Positions 1 through 10,900 are shown, numbered from the stretch's first letter. The stretch is 64,000 bases of DNA from DATJGR01 sp963812255 (GCA_963812255.1 CAWEUM010000003.1:1240001-1304000); one strand, 5' to 3'. The notes: generated by a model from the letters alone, not told the origin. Translations and numbers: made by a program.

Positions 1-23
1 GCCAATGTCCGTGTTGCTCTAGA

Positions 24-100
<77 letters not shown>

Positions 101-253
101 GACTTCGGTCGCCCCAACGAGCGCCGTGCGCTCCATACAACAACCATGTCGACGCAATTCAGCAAGCCATTCGTGTGAGCGCGGGAAAGTCGCAATGAAC
201 CTTGATGCCGCATCGACTCAGCTCATAAAGCGTCGTTGATGAGGCCTTTCGTT

Positions 254-1794
<1,541 letters not shown>

Positions 1795-1897
1795 TTAACG
1801 TCTCGCTTTGTCTCTTCCGAAGAAAAGACGCAGCTACAAGAATAAACGCTTGGTTCATTCCAAACTTTCGGGCGCCCACACGAATGGCTTGCTTAAG

Positions 1898-1909
1898 TTT
1901 TTAAAGAGC
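1898..1909 (-). promoter_or_regulatory. rRNA leader boxA antitermination site
   Basis: On the minus strand the leader reads GCTCTTTAAAAA, close to the rrn boxA consensus TGCTCTTTAACA bound by NusB/NusE. It sits between the promoter and the 16S 5' end, as in other rrn leaders, where it lets RNA polymerase resist Rho termination. Confidence 0.7.
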
Positions 1910-1944
1910 GGGCCGCACGGGTGTCCGGCGACCAAGGGGTGCGT

Positions 1945-1972
1945 ATTATACGCAGCGACTTTTGCTTAGCAA
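1945..1972 (-). promoter_or_regulatory. rRNA operon sigma-70 promoter
   Basis: The minus strand has TTGCTA (-35, 1967-1972), a 16-bp spacer, and a perfect TATAAT (-10, 1945-1950). A GC-rich stretch follows the -10, the discriminator type associated with ppGpp/DksA stringent control. It lies about 150 bp upstream of the 16S 5' end and reads toward it. Confidence 0.8.
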
Positions 1973-2048
1973 GGGGCGCCCGAAGACGATTCTCGCTCCC
2001 CCGACGGGCGCCGTTTCACCAATTGATTCGCTGTCAAACGCTGCATTT

Positions 2049-3323
2049 TCATCGTCGGTGAGTTGCCAAACACCACGCTTTCTTACCGCGTCTGATTAGA
2101 TGGTAGCGGCCAAACAGAGCGGACTCGCGCACCAAAACAGCGTCGAGATCCGCGGCGACCGAGCCGTTCACGTGGACCCCACCGCTCTGGACAAGCTTGC
2201 GAGCTGCACTACGCGACGGCGCCATCGAACTCTTCGCGAGCACTGCAACGAGACCATTATCCCCATCCTCGATTTCACATGAGGCGATGCCGTCCAGATG
2301 AAGCTGCTCGAGATCTGCCAGCGTCAGATCGCGCACGTTTCCGCCGAACAGTACCGAGGAGATTCGTTGCGCGGAATCGAGACCAACACCACCGTGCACC
2401 AATTGCGTCACCTCACGGGCGAGCCTGCGCTGCGCCTCACGCTTTTCCGGAGCGGCCACCAAAAGATCACCCAGTTGAGCAATTTCTTCTACATCGACAA
2501 ACGTAAACGCGCCGAGGTATCGCAGCACGTCCGCGTCGGCGGTATTCAGCCAGAACTGATAGAACGCATATGGCGAGGTCCGTCGAGGATCAAGCCAGAC
2601 CGTGCCGGTCTCGGTCTTGCCGAATTTCGTTCCGTCGGACTTCGTAATCAGCGGAACAGTCAACGCGAAGGCCTCGCGATTCAGCGTTCGACGTACCAGG
2701 TCCATGCCCGCAGTAATGTTGCCCCACTGATCACTACCTCCAACTTGAAGTGTGCATTCGTAGCGTTTGCACAGCTCCATGTAATCCATCGATTGAAGCA
2801 ACATGTAGCTGAATTCGGTGAAGGAGATGCCGGATTCGGGCTGGCTCAACCTCGAACGAACGGAGTCCTTTTGCATCATTGCATTGACCGAGAAGTGCTT
2901 CCCGACGTCACGCAAGAAACTGATGATGTCGACGCGCTGCGTCCACTCGAGATTGTCGACGACGATCGCAGGATTGTTTCCTGTCAGATCGATCAAACTA
3001 GAAACCTGGTCGCGAATCCGCTCTACCCAGCCTTCGACGACTTCGCGCTCATTCAACGCCCGTTCGGCACCTTTGAACGACGGATCACCAATTAGCCCGG
3101 TGGCGCCGCCCACAAGGACGATTGGGCGATGTCCGTAGAGTTGAAATCGACGCAGCGTCAGCAGTGGCACTAAGCTGCCGATATGGAGACTGTCGGCGGT
3201 GGGATCGAATCCGCCATAGAGCGTCCGCGGGCCGGCAACAAGATGCGCGTCCAATCGCGCGCGATCCGAGATTTGAGCGACCAGCTCGCGCTGATCCAGC
3301 TCTGAGATCGGTGAGCCAGACAT
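2049..3323 (-). CDS. tyrS: Tyrosyl-tRNA synthetase
   Basis: A class I aminoacyl-tRNA synthetase of 424 residues that charges tRNA-Tyr in the cytoplasm. Visible signatures are the HIGH-type motif (DSLHIGSLVPL, near residue 45), the KMSKS-type loop KFGKT, and a C-terminal S4 RNA-binding domain (SRSAARKLVQSGGVHVNG). The open frame continues upstream to 3530, but homology begins at MSGSPISEL, so the ATG at 3323 is the chosen start; its ribosome-binding site is weak. It is divergent from the M23 peptidase, an arrangement common in gammaproteobacteria, and is followed downstream by the rRNA operon on the same strand. Confidence 0.96.
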   Translation of the reverse strand: MSGSPISELDQRELVAQISDRARLDAHLVAGPRTLYGGFDPTADSLHIGSLVPLLTLRRFQLYGHRPIVLVGGATGLIGDPSFKGAERALNEREVVEGWVERIRDQVSSLIDLTGNNPAIVVDNLEWTQRVDIISFLRDVGKHFSVNAMMQKDSVRSRLSQPESGISFTEFSYMLLQSMDYMELCKRYECTLQVGGSDQWGNITAGMDLVRRTLNREAFALTVPLITKSDGTKFGKTETGTVWLDPRRTSPYAFYQFWLNTADADVLRYLGAFTFVDVEEIAQLGDLLVAAPEKREAQRRLAREVTQLVHGGVGLDSAQRISSVLFGGNVRDLTLADLEQLHLDGIASCEIEDGDNGLVAVLAKSSMAPSRSAARKLVQSGGVHVNGSVAADLDAVLVRESALFGRYHLIRRGKKAWCLATHRR

Positions 3324-3497
3324 GATTGAGTTGTTAGGGGAATTCGGCCCGGAACGATAGCAGACACACTTCGATTCGGACAGCGAACGGTACGAACGGA
3401 GGACTTTCCCCGCGTCGCCGCTGCACCCTATACTTGCCAACCCAGACGCGCTGTCATTCACACGACCGACCCTCCTATTTTGCGTCCGAATCCTTCC

Positions 3498-4835
3498 ATG
3501 GGAATACTGCGTCGATTCCCCAAGACTCACACCGCGATCGTCGGTCTGATTGCGTTGCCACTGATTGCGCTTCTAGTCTCGCAAACTCGAGTGGAACCAG
3601 CCGATGCGGCGGCGCCGACGGGCAGCGCCGACGCTCCGTCGACCCGGGTCGGCATCAGCACATCGGTTGACGCCACTGAGATCCCTGTCGCGACGCCGGC
3701 CCACCAAGTTGCGACAAACCCCGATGTGGCACCCTCCGAACTGATCGAAAGGGTACGCGCGGGCGATAGCTTGGCGAGAATCTTCAAGCGGGTTTCACTG
3801 CCACCTGGTGATCTCGCGGCCGTTCTCGAGAGCGGTTCACTGTCCGCGGCCCTTAAACGTATCTATCCCGACAACGAACTGCGGTTCATCACGTCCTCGG
3901 ACGGGAGACTGATGAAACTCTCGTACGCGGTCGATCGGCTCCACACTCTGGAATTCGCGCGACAAGATACGCATTTTGTCGCGAGACGCATCACCCGCAA
4001 GGCAGATGTAGCGACCGCGTACAAACACGGCACGATAGATCAGTCGCTGTTTGCCACGAGCCAGAGAATCGGTTTGAGCGACGCAGTCACCTTGCGCCTT
4101 GCCCAGATCTTCCAATGGGATGTCGATTTCGTGCTCGACATCCGCAACGGCGACGAATTTTCAATGCTGTTCGAGGAAACCTACGTCAACGACGAATTCG
4201 TGGGCTACGGCAAGATCCTCGCGGCTGAGTTCATCAATCGAGCGACACGATACCGAGCCGTCTACTATGTGGACGCCAGCGGTCGTGGCGACTACTACAG
4301 CGCATCCGGCGAGAGCATGCGCAAAGCGTTTCTCCGCGCACCCGTTGAATTCAGTCGGATCAGCTCGAACTTCAATCTGCGTCGGTTCCATCCGATCCAG
4401 AAGCGTGTGATGCCCCATCGCGGTATCGACTACGTGGCGCCGACCGGCACACCGATTCTCGCGGCTGGCGACGGTCGCGTGGTGAGCGCCACGCGAACGG
4501 TGCCGAACGGCAACTACATCGTCGTGCAGCATGGCAACTCCATCCAGACGAAATATCTGCACCTATCGAAGTTTGGACGAGGCATCCGAAGCGGTTCGCG
4601 CGTCAGCCAGGGGCAAGTAATCGGGTACGTCGGAGCCACGGGTTGGGCAACTGCCCCCCATCTCCACTACGAGTTCCTCGTCAATGGCACGCACCGAAAC
4701 CCGCGAACCGTTGCGTTACCGAAAGCACAGCCTGTTCCGGCAAGCGAGCTCGCCCGCTTCCGGACGCAATCGGTGGCGCTGCTCGCTCAACTGGACAGCC
4801 ATCGGAACGACGTCCAGCTCGCGAGAAATCCGTAA
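3498..4835 (+). CDS. M23 family murein DD-endopeptidase (MepM/YebA-like)
   Basis: A 445-residue predicted periplasmic, membrane-anchored peptidoglycan hydrolase. There is an N-terminal hydrophobic segment at residues 12-29. A LysM/OapA-like region follows at about 75-150 (VRAGDSLARIFKRV), and a C-terminal M23 domain carries zinc ligands H307 and D311 (HRGID) and the H388-x-H390 motif (HLHYEF). The ATG at 3498 was preferred over a TTG at 3480; neither has a clear Shine-Dalgarno site. A TATACT hexamer at 3430-3435 could be its -10 element. The neighbourhood tyrS/M23/erpA resembles Pseudomonas, except that anmK, often found between M23 and erpA, is absent. Confidence 0.93.
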   Translation: MGILRRFPKTHTAIVGLIALPLIALLVSQTRVEPADAAAPTGSADAPSTRVGISTSVDATEIPVATPAHQVATNPDVAPSELIERVRAGDSLARIFKRVSLPPGDLAAVLESGSLSAALKRIYPDNELRFITSSDGRLMKLSYAVDRLHTLEFARQDTHFVARRITRKADVATAYKHGTIDQSLFATSQRIGLSDAVTLRLAQIFQWDVDFVLDIRNGDEFSMLFEETYVNDEFVGYGKILAAEFINRATRYRAVYYVDASGRGDYYSASGESMRKAFLRAPVEFSRISSNFNLRRFHPIQKRVMPHRGIDYVAPTGTPILAAGDGRVVSATRTVPNGNYIVVQHGNSIQTKYLHLSKFGRGIRSGSRVSQGQVIGYVGATGWATAPHLHYEFLVNGTHRNPRTVALPKAQPVPASELARFRTQSVALLAQLDSHRNDVQLARNP

Positions 4836-4845
4836 AAATAGGGGA

Positions 4846-5208
4846 TCAGATCGAGAAGGAGTTGCCGCAACCGCAGGTCGACGACGCGTTTGGGTTTTGC
4901 ACAACGAATTGCGCGCCCTGCAGATCCTCGCGATAGTCCACTTCGGCACCTGCGAGATATTGAAAGCTCATCGGGTCCACAACCATCGTGACGCCATCGT
5001 TCTCGACAAGTGCGTCGTCTTCGGCAACGTCCTCGTCGAAAGTAAAACCGTACGAGAATCCTGAGCACCCGCCGCCTGTAATGAATACACGCAGCTTCAG
5101 CGCGTCGTTGCCTTCGTCCTCAATGAGGTCGCGCACCTTATGCGCGGCTCGATCCGAGAAATGAATATCGGGCAACTTTGCGTTCGCACCAACCGTTTCA
5201 GTTTCCAT
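4846..5208 (-). CDS. erpA: Iron-sulfur cluster insertion protein ErpA
   Basis: An A-type iron-sulfur carrier of 120 residues. The three cluster-ligand cysteines are in their family positions: C48 in GGGCSGF, and C112 and C114 in the terminal CGC. Family members deliver Fe-S clusters to essential apo-proteins such as IspG. It converges with the M23 peptidase gene (10 bp apart) and follows bactofilin on the same strand. Confidence 0.96.
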   Translation of the reverse strand: METETVGANAKLPDIHFSDRAAHKVRDLIEDEGNDALKLRVFITGGGCSGFSYGFTFDEDVAEDDALVENDGVTMVVDPMSFQYLAGAEVDYREDLQGAQFVVQNPNASSTCGCGNSFSI

Positions 5209-5257
5209 AACTCAGGATTATCGGGGGATGCGCGGCAACGGTCAATCGAAGACCCAG

Positions 5258-5677
5258 TCAGCGCGCTTCCTCGCTGACCAAAGGTAGCGGATGCACGTTA
5301 CTCCTCGCGTCGGCTTCGTTCTGTACATGCACCAACTGACCATCGACCATCGCGCCGAGTTGCATCTCAATCAGCGTGTAGTAGACGTTGCCGGAAATTC
5401 GCGCCTGCGGCGCCAACTCGACTCGCGTCCCTGCGTGCACATCACCCTCTACGCGCCCGTTGACGACGACGAACGGCGCATTGATCTGGCCCGTCACGGA
5501 TCCAACGTCACTGATTGTCAGCGTCGCCTCACTGCCCGCTTCAGCCAACACGTTCCCTTCGATGTGACCATTGACATACAACTGGTCCGCGAAACGTACT
5601 TCGCCGACCACGGAAGTGTTCTCGGCGATCAGGGTCGCGCCCTTACCCATCTTCGTCATCGGTTTCTTGCTCATCAT
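5258..5677 (-). CDS. Bactofilin (polymer-forming cytoskeletal protein)
   Basis: A 139-residue protein dominated by the DUF583 right-handed beta-helix, with a regular short-period pattern of V, I and L and glycine turns (VVGEVRF...VNGHIEGNV...VNGRVEGDVHAG). Bactofilins polymerise without nucleotide and scaffold cell-wall enzymes at the membrane. The ATG at 5677 is preferred because AGGAG lies 8 bp upstream; a TTG at 5683 would be only 2 bp from it. The start lies 2 bp after the stop of the upstream membrane protein gene, so the two are almost certainly co-transcribed, with erpA next. Confidence 0.93.
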   Translation of the reverse strand: MMSKKPMTKMGKGATLIAENTSVVGEVRFADQLYVNGHIEGNVLAEAGSEATLTISDVGSVTGQINAPFVVVNGRVEGDVHAGTRVELAPQARISGNVYYTLIEMQLGAMVDGQLVHVQNEADARSNVHPLPLVSEEAR

Positions 5678-5679
5678 GC

Positions 5680-6390
5680 TCAATGCTCCTGGAGCGTCCA
5701 GTTGAAGGTCTTTTCAACTCGCTTTCCATTCCTTCCGGCCATTGTCGCCGCGACGACAACCTGCTCCGGCTCAACCCCATCCGGGACCGTCAGCGTTCCG
5801 GAAAACGCCTGGAAGTAGCGGAATTTGAAGCTGAGAGGATATGACTCGACCGGCGTCAATTCCGTGAGCGGCAGCACTACTTGCCCGTTGTCCGACGTCG
5901 CGACCACTTCGATTGTTACCTTGCCGCTCGCCCAACTGTTCTTTGCTGCCGCCTGCGTCAGCAGCAGTCGATAATTGAATTCGCCCGGCTCCCCGCCCGA
6001 ACTGAGCTCGAGCTTTTCAACACGCAATCCGCGTTGCGCGCCTTCCGGTGTCATCAACTGACGATAAAACAATACCTCGTCTTGTGAAGCCGCCAGTTCG
6101 TCACGCAATGATTTGATCGTCTGTCGAAGACTCTCACTGGCGTCGCCATCGACCACCTGATTCAGCTGGATGTCCGCGAGTTTCCGTTCGAGTTCAACGA
6201 CGCGCTCTTGTGAGGATCGATCATTCACTGCGTCCGACCCGCCCGCGGTCGCCCGATGTTGCGCGCCAATCCAATAGCCGCCATACCCGATCGCTGCGGC
6301 GATCGGGAGCGCAATCAAAATCGTCAGTGCCTTGCGCGCCGGGCGATGCGCCACGACTTTCATCCGCAATGAAGAGGAGGCTCGATTCAT
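5680..6390 (-). CDS. Membrane-anchored coiled-coil protein (DUF6776-like)
   Basis: 236 residues with a short basic cytoplasmic N-terminus, one transmembrane helix at about residues 22-40 (ALTILIALPIAAAIGYGGYW), a coiled coil at about 60-105 (RVVELERKLADIQLNQ...), and a beta-rich C-terminal domain. The arrangement suggests a single-pass inner-membrane protein with a periplasmic domain. It is directly followed by the bactofilin gene, so it may be the membrane partner of the bactofilin polymer; that is inference from gene order. The family name is from memory of proteins found beside bactofilin and erpA. Confidence 0.75.
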   Translation of the reverse strand: MNRASSSLRMKVVAHRPARKALTILIALPIAAAIGYGGYWIGAQHRATAGGSDAVNDRSSQERVVELERKLADIQLNQVVDGDASESLRQTIKSLRDELAASQDEVLFYRQLMTPEGAQRGLRVEKLELSSGGEPGEFNYRLLLTQAAAKNSWASGKVTIEVVATSDNGQVVLPLTELTPVESYPLSFKFRYFQAFSGTLTVPDGVEPEQVVVAATMAGRNGKRVEKTFNWTLQEH

Positions 6391-6522
6391 AAGGCAGCGC
6401 TCATTCGGATGCTTCCTATACTAGAATGTCGGGCTTGTCAGGTTCGCAGACGGCGTCGACATGCTGGAACAGTCGATCGAGGTGCCTTTGAGTGGATCGC
6501 ATCACGTCGATTGCGATTGAAC

Positions 6523-6945
6523 ATGCTGTGGGTCAAAGCCGCGCATCTGCTGTTCGTGATTTTCTGGTTCGCGGGCATCTTCTATCTACCGCGGTTGTTC
6601 GTGTATCACTCAATGGCAACCGATCGGATCAGCATCGAGCGATTCAAAGTCATGGAACGCAAGCTTTATCGCGGCATCATGACACCGTCTGCCGTGATTG
6701 CGCTTCTGCTCGGGGTTTGGTTGCTGGCGGCGTCATGGGACGCTTTCGCCTACGCGGGATGGATGCATGCGAAGCTCGCGTTGGTCGCTGTGCTGATCTG
6801 CTATCACGCTTATTGTGGCTTCATCGTCGCGGTATTTGCCCGCGATGAAAACACCAGGAGTGATCGATTCTATCGGTGGTTCAACGAAGCACCCATCCTG
6901 ATCCTGGTCGGCATCGTGCTGCTCGTTATCGTCAAACCCTTCTGA
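6523..6945 (+). CDS. hemJ: Protoporphyrinogen IX oxidase HemJ
   Basis: A 140-residue integral membrane protein with four predicted helices, recognisable as HemJ (UPF0093) from WVKAAHLLFVIFWFAG, ERKLYRGIMTPSAV and WMHAKLALV. The conserved histidine near the N-terminus and the KL...H elements are kept. HemJ oxidises protoporphyrinogen to protoporphyrin in heme synthesis. The open frame begins at 6409, but the first 38 codons do not resemble the family, so the ATG at 6523 was taken. It is 11 bp upstream of hemL, making a heme-biosynthesis pair. Confidence 0.92.
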   Translation: MLWVKAAHLLFVIFWFAGIFYLPRLFVYHSMATDRISIERFKVMERKLYRGIMTPSAVIALLLGVWLLAASWDAFAYAGWMHAKLALVAVLICYHAYCGFIVAVFARDENTRSDRFYRWFNEAPILILVGIVLLVIVKPF

Positions 6946-6956
6946 GACAACACTCC

Positions 6957-8255
6957 ATGGCCCGATACACGAAATCCGAGCAATTGATTCGCCGTGCGGA
7001 GTTCAGCATTCCGGGCGGAGTCAATTCGCCGGTCAGAGCGTTCCGAGGCGTCGGCGGCACACCGATATTCTTCGAATCCGCTCAGGGCGCCGAGCTGATC
7101 GACGTCGACGGAAACACCTATATCGACTATGTCGGCGCATGGGGACCCATGATTCTTGGCCACGGTCACCCCACCGTACGCGCCGCGATTGCGAATCAGC
7201 TGGAGCGTTCGATGGGGTTCGGTGCACCCACTGAACTGGAGGTTAGGCTGGCGGAGAAGGTCCGGGCGATGATGCCGAGCATCGAAAAGGTGCGCATGGT
7301 CAACTCCGGGACGGAAGCAACGATGTCCGCGATTCGCTTGGCGCGGGGATTCACGGGACGCGACCTGGTGATCAAGTTCGCCGGCTGCTATCACGGACAC
7401 GCGGACGCTTTGCTGGTCAAAGCCGGCTCCGGATTGCTCACCCTGGGCATCCCCAACTCACCCGGCGTGCCCGAGGACACCGTCAAGCACACGCTCAGTC
7501 TCCCGTTCAACGACGAAGGCGCCGTGCGCCAGGCATTCACGCAGTATGGAGATCGAGTCGCGTGTGTGATCGTCGAACCGATCGCCGGAAACATGGGTTG
7601 CATCCCTCCGCAACCGGGATTTCTGGAGTCGCTACGCGAAGTCACCCAACGACACGGCGCGCTGCTGATATTCGATGAGGTGATGACGGGATTTCGAGTT
7701 GCCCGCGGCGGAGCTCAATCGTTGTACGCGATCGAACCCGACCTGACGACGCTCGGCAAGATTGTCGGCGGCGGCTTGCCGGTTGGGGCATTTGGCGGTC
7801 GCCGCGAGATCATGGACCAGATCGCACCGCTGGGACCGATCTACCAGGCCGGCACACTATCCGGCAGCCCGCTCGCCATGGCCGCTGGCCTCGCGACGCT
7901 CGCGGAACTCGACAACGAGGCGTTCTACGACCGCCTTGCCGCGTCCACACGACGTATCGCCGACGGTCTGGCAGCCGCTGCGACGCGACACAACGTTGCC
8001 GTTAGGGTGAACTGGGTCTGCGGCATGTTCAGTCTGTTCTTCACTTCGATGTCCCATGTCCGAAATCTCGACGATGTCAGCGCCTCGGACACGGCAAGCT
8101 TCAGTTGCCTGTTTCATGCCCTTCTTGCACGCGGCGTCTATCTTGCACCATCGGCGTTCGAAGCGGGTTTCGTCAGCGCTGCGCACGGCGCCCAACAGAT
8201 TGCGGCCACCCTAGCCGCCGCGGACCAGGCATTCGCAGAGGTGGCAGCTCGATGA
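6957..8255 (+). CDS. hemL: Glutamate-1-semialdehyde 2,1-aminomutase
   Basis: A PLP enzyme of 432 residues that makes 5-aminolevulinate in the C5 heme pathway. The PLP lysine is K268 in GKIVGGGLPVGAFGG. N-terminal IPGGVNSPVRAF and the D240-E241 pair (LLIFDEVMTGFR) are typical. The start at 6957 is the first position matching the family. Its stop overlaps the start of the PfkB kinase (ATGA at 8252-8255), so hemJ, hemL and the kinase form one operon. Confidence 0.97.
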   Translation: MARYTKSEQLIRRAEFSIPGGVNSPVRAFRGVGGTPIFFESAQGAELIDVDGNTYIDYVGAWGPMILGHGHPTVRAAIANQLERSMGFGAPTELEVRLAEKVRAMMPSIEKVRMVNSGTEATMSAIRLARGFTGRDLVIKFAGCYHGHADALLVKAGSGLLTLGIPNSPGVPEDTVKHTLSLPFNDEGAVRQAFTQYGDRVACVIVEPIAGNMGCIPPQPGFLESLREVTQRHGALLIFDEVMTGFRVARGGAQSLYAIEPDLTTLGKIVGGGLPVGAFGGRREIMDQIAPLGPIYQAGTLSGSPLAMAAGLATLAELDNEAFYDRLAASTRRIADGLAAAATRHNVAVRVNWVCGMFSLFFTSMSHVRNLDDVSASDTASFSCLFHALLARGVYLAPSAFEAGFVSAAHGAQQIAATLAAADQAFAEVAAR

Positions 8256-9256
8256 AGCAGTACGATGTCTACGCGCTCGGCAACGCACTCGTGGATATGG
8301 AATTCAGCGTAGACGACGCGTTTCTGCGCCGCCACGCGATCGACAAGGGCCATGTCATGCTCGTCGACGAAGCTCGCATCGAAGAACTACTCGAGAGTCT
8401 CAGAGACCTCCCCTCGACGCGCATGAGCGGGGGTTCCGCGGCGAACACCCTGATTGCGGCGCAAGCGTTCGGTTGCACAACCTTCTATTCGTGCAAGGTC
8501 GCCAACGATGATGTTGGGGCGTTTTTCTTGCAGGATCTGGCGACAATCGGAGTCGCCACCAATCTACAAAACCCCGCGAACGACGCAAAATCCGGACGCT
8601 GCCTGGTTCTCATCACGCCGGATGCCGAACGTTCGATGAGCACATTCCTGGGCGTCTCGGACAAGCTCGCTGTCTCCGAGGTCGACGAAGAAGCTCTGCG
8701 CAAATCCCGATACCTCTACATCGAAGGTTATTTGAGTTCTTCCGCAACCGGTTGCGACGCCGCCGTGCGCTGCCGCGAATTCGCCGAATCGGAATCCATC
8801 AGAACGGCGTTGACGCTGTCGGACGCCAGCATGGTTCAGATATTTCGAGACCCACTGACTAAGATGCTGGGCAACGGCGTGGACCACCTCTTCTGCAACG
8901 AAGAGGAAGCCCTCGACTGGGCCGGTACGGATCGTCTCGACATCGCGGTTGCCGAACTGAAGGATATCGCGCGCTCGGTCAACATCACTTTGGGCGCCCG
9001 CGGCAGCCTAGTCATCCACGACCGCGAGCGTTGGGAGGTTTCCGGATTCCCGGTCACGCCGGTCGATACCAATGGCGCTGGCGACATTTATTCCGGTGCC
9101 TGCCTCGCGGGATGGGCGGCCGACATGCCGCCGGATGTCGCTGCGCGATTCGCAAACTTCGCCGCCGCACACCTCATCACGCGCTACGGCGCGCGATTGC
9201 CCACCCGGGCCGACTATCAACGCGCCCTAGACGATTTTCGCAACCTGCCCGGCTAG
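8252..9256 (+). CDS. PfkB-family sugar/nucleoside kinase (adenosine kinase-like)
   Basis: A 334-residue ribokinase-fold kinase. N-terminal DVYALGNALVDMEF and GGSAANTLIA match the substrate-binding lid and PfkB signature 1. TPVDTNGAGDIYSGACLAGW matches signature 2 with the catalytic aspartate. The closest type is the proteobacterial 'adenosine kinase' group, but the substrate cannot be fixed from sequence. Translation is coupled to hemL by an ATGA overlap. It ends 5 bp from the convergent sfsA. Confidence 0.88.
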   Translation: MKQYDVYALGNALVDMEFSVDDAFLRRHAIDKGHVMLVDEARIEELLESLRDLPSTRMSGGSAANTLIAAQAFGCTTFYSCKVANDDVGAFFLQDLATIGVATNLQNPANDAKSGRCLVLITPDAERSMSTFLGVSDKLAVSEVDEEALRKSRYLYIEGYLSSSATGCDAAVRCREFAESESIRTALTLSDASMVQIFRDPLTKMLGNGVDHLFCNEEEALDWAGTDRLDIAVAELKDIARSVNITLGARGSLVIHDRERWEVSGFPVTPVDTNGAGDIYSGACLAGWAADMPPDVAARFANFAAAHLITRYGARLPTRADYQRALDDFRNLPG

Positions 9257-9261
9257 CTCGC

Positions 9262-9966
9262 TCACAGCATCACCGGAATCGCGTCGCCGAGTACCACTCG
9301 CGCCGGAGTGATCATGGTCTTATACGCAGCCACCTCGACACCAGCCGAATGCGCGGCGCGTATCGCCACGCCGTAGTCCGGGTCGATATCGTCGGCGATC
9401 GTCATACGAGCGACCGCTGAATGTTGAACACAAAACAACATCAGCGAAGCATGACCGGCGACCCGGAGGCGCCGCAATGCCTCGATGTGGCGCCGCGCGC
9501 GCTCGCTTCGCGCATCAGGAAACGCGCCAATTCCTCTCTCGCGGGCCATCGTCACGCTCTTGACCTCCACGAAGCGGGCAGCGCCGTTGGCGTAGTCGAT
9601 CCGAAAGTCGAACCGTCCGCGTTCGTCGGGAATCGGTGCTTCGCGGCGCACGGTTCCGCCGGTCATCCCGACGACACGCCCCGCGCAAACGGCCTCACCG
9701 ACGATGGCATTCGCGCGGGAAGGATTGACGCCAACCAAATCGCCATTTGGAGTCTCGACGATTTCCAGGGTATGCGGATATTTTCGATGCGCGTTGCGCG
9801 AGCGCGAATACCAGACACGACTACCGGCATCGGCACACCCGGTCATCGCGCCAGGATTGGGACAATGAATCGTCAAATGCGCACCCGACGCAGTGACGAT
9901 GTCCGCTAGAAAGCGTTTGTAGCGCCGCAACAATATTCCGCGTTGCAGTGGCGGCTCAAAATCCAC
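9262..9966 (-). CDS. sfsA: Sugar fermentation stimulation protein SfsA
   Basis: 234 residues matching SfsA throughout: LQRGILLRRYKRFLADI, the HCPNPGAMTGC motif, and RFDFRIDYANGAARFVEVKSVT with the nuclease-like D...E-x-K arrangement. The start is GTG with GGAG seven bases upstream. The family is an OB-fold plus a PD-(D/E)XK-like domain, and its molecular function is not settled. In E. coli sfsA lies just upstream of dksA on the same strand; here the two are divergent with a 204-bp gap. Confidence 0.95.
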   Translation of the reverse strand: MDFEPPLQRGILLRRYKRFLADIVTASGAHLTIHCPNPGAMTGCADAGSRVWYSRSRNAHRKYPHTLEIVETPNGDLVGVNPSRANAIVGEAVCAGRVVGMTGGTVRREAPIPDERGRFDFRIDYANGAARFVEVKSVTMARERGIGAFPDARSERARRHIEALRRLRVAGHASLMLFCVQHSAVARMTIADDIDPDYGVAIRAAHSAGVEVAAYKTMITPARVVLGDAIPVML

Positions 9967-10170
9967 GTTCGAACTCCACTATTCGGACGCCGAGGGGAGC
10001 GAGAGCTGGCTCTGATCGAAGCCGAACTGCCGTAATTTCAACCCGTGTCGCAGCGCTGCAATTATTATGGCGATCTCTGGAATCTTCTGGTAGCGTACGC
10101 GCCCTTCATCGCGGGGGGTCCGTCCTCGCACCATCAAGGCCAATGCGTCGGAGACGAGCGAACTACCGAA

Positions 10171-10896
10171 ATGGCGGCGAAAACACGGAAAAAATCAGCA
10201 GCAACGAAGCCGGCCGCGGCAAAGTCGACGGCCGCAAAGCGCAAAACGAAACCTAAGGCGAAGGCTAAACCGATAGTGAAATCCAAAGCCGACGCGAGTT
10301 CAAAACCGGTCGCCCGTTCAAAAGCTGACGGAAAGTCGAAAGCGGACCCACGGCACAAGGCGACCGGGAAATCCAGCGCAGCCACGAAGCGCACCGCGAG
10401 CCTCTCGGTGGCGAAAACTGATGCAGCGGCATCGGGGACGCGAGCCAAGCAGAACGCTAAAGCGCGTGCACGTGCCGTCGATTCGCCGTTCAAGAATTTC
10501 GTCCCCTACGAACCCAAGCGCGGCGAAGCCTACATGGATGCGAAGCAGCTCGACCATTTCCGCGACATTCTCCTGAAATGGCGCCTGGAGCTCATGGAAG
10601 AAGTAGACCGAACTGTTCATCACATGCAGGACGAAGCGGCGAACTTCCCGGATCCGGCCGACAGGGCAACCCAGGAAGAAGAGTTCAGCATCGAGCTGCG
10701 AACGCGGGACCGTGAGCGAAAGCTGATCAAGAAGATCGACCAGACGATCGAGCGAATCGATCAGGAAGACTACGGCTATTGCGACACCTGCGGCGTTGAA
10801 ATCGGACTGCGGCGTCTCGAGGCGCGTCCAACCGCGACCCAGTGCGTAGATTGCAAGACGCTCGATGAGATCAAGGAGCGCCAACTCCACGGGTAG
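10171..10896 (+). CDS. dksA: RNA polymerase-binding transcription factor DksA with Lys/Ala-rich N-terminal extension
   Basis: The C-terminal ~135 residues are a complete DksA: coiled-coil with tip residues D161 and D164 (DPADRA) and a zinc finger with C204, C207, C225 and C228. DksA enters the RNA polymerase secondary channel and acts with ppGpp. The first ~105 residues are a histone H1/AlgP-like tail made almost only of K, A, S, T and R, giving 241 residues against about 150 in E. coli. The ATG at 10171 fits the start of this tail. The frame is open further upstream to 10045, but that part has no family features. gluQ follows after 4 bp. Confidence 0.95.
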   Translation: MAAKTRKKSAATKPAAAKSTAAKRKTKPKAKAKPIVKSKADASSKPVARSKADGKSKADPRHKATGKSSAATKRTASLSVAKTDAAASGTRAKQNAKARARAVDSPFKNFVPYEPKRGEAYMDAKQLDHFRDILLKWRLELMEEVDRTVHHMQDEAANFPDPADRATQEEEFSIELRTRDRERKLIKKIDQTIERIDQEDYGYCDTCGVEIGLRRLEARPTATQCVDCKTLDEIKERQLHG

Positions 10897-10900
10897 CGCC

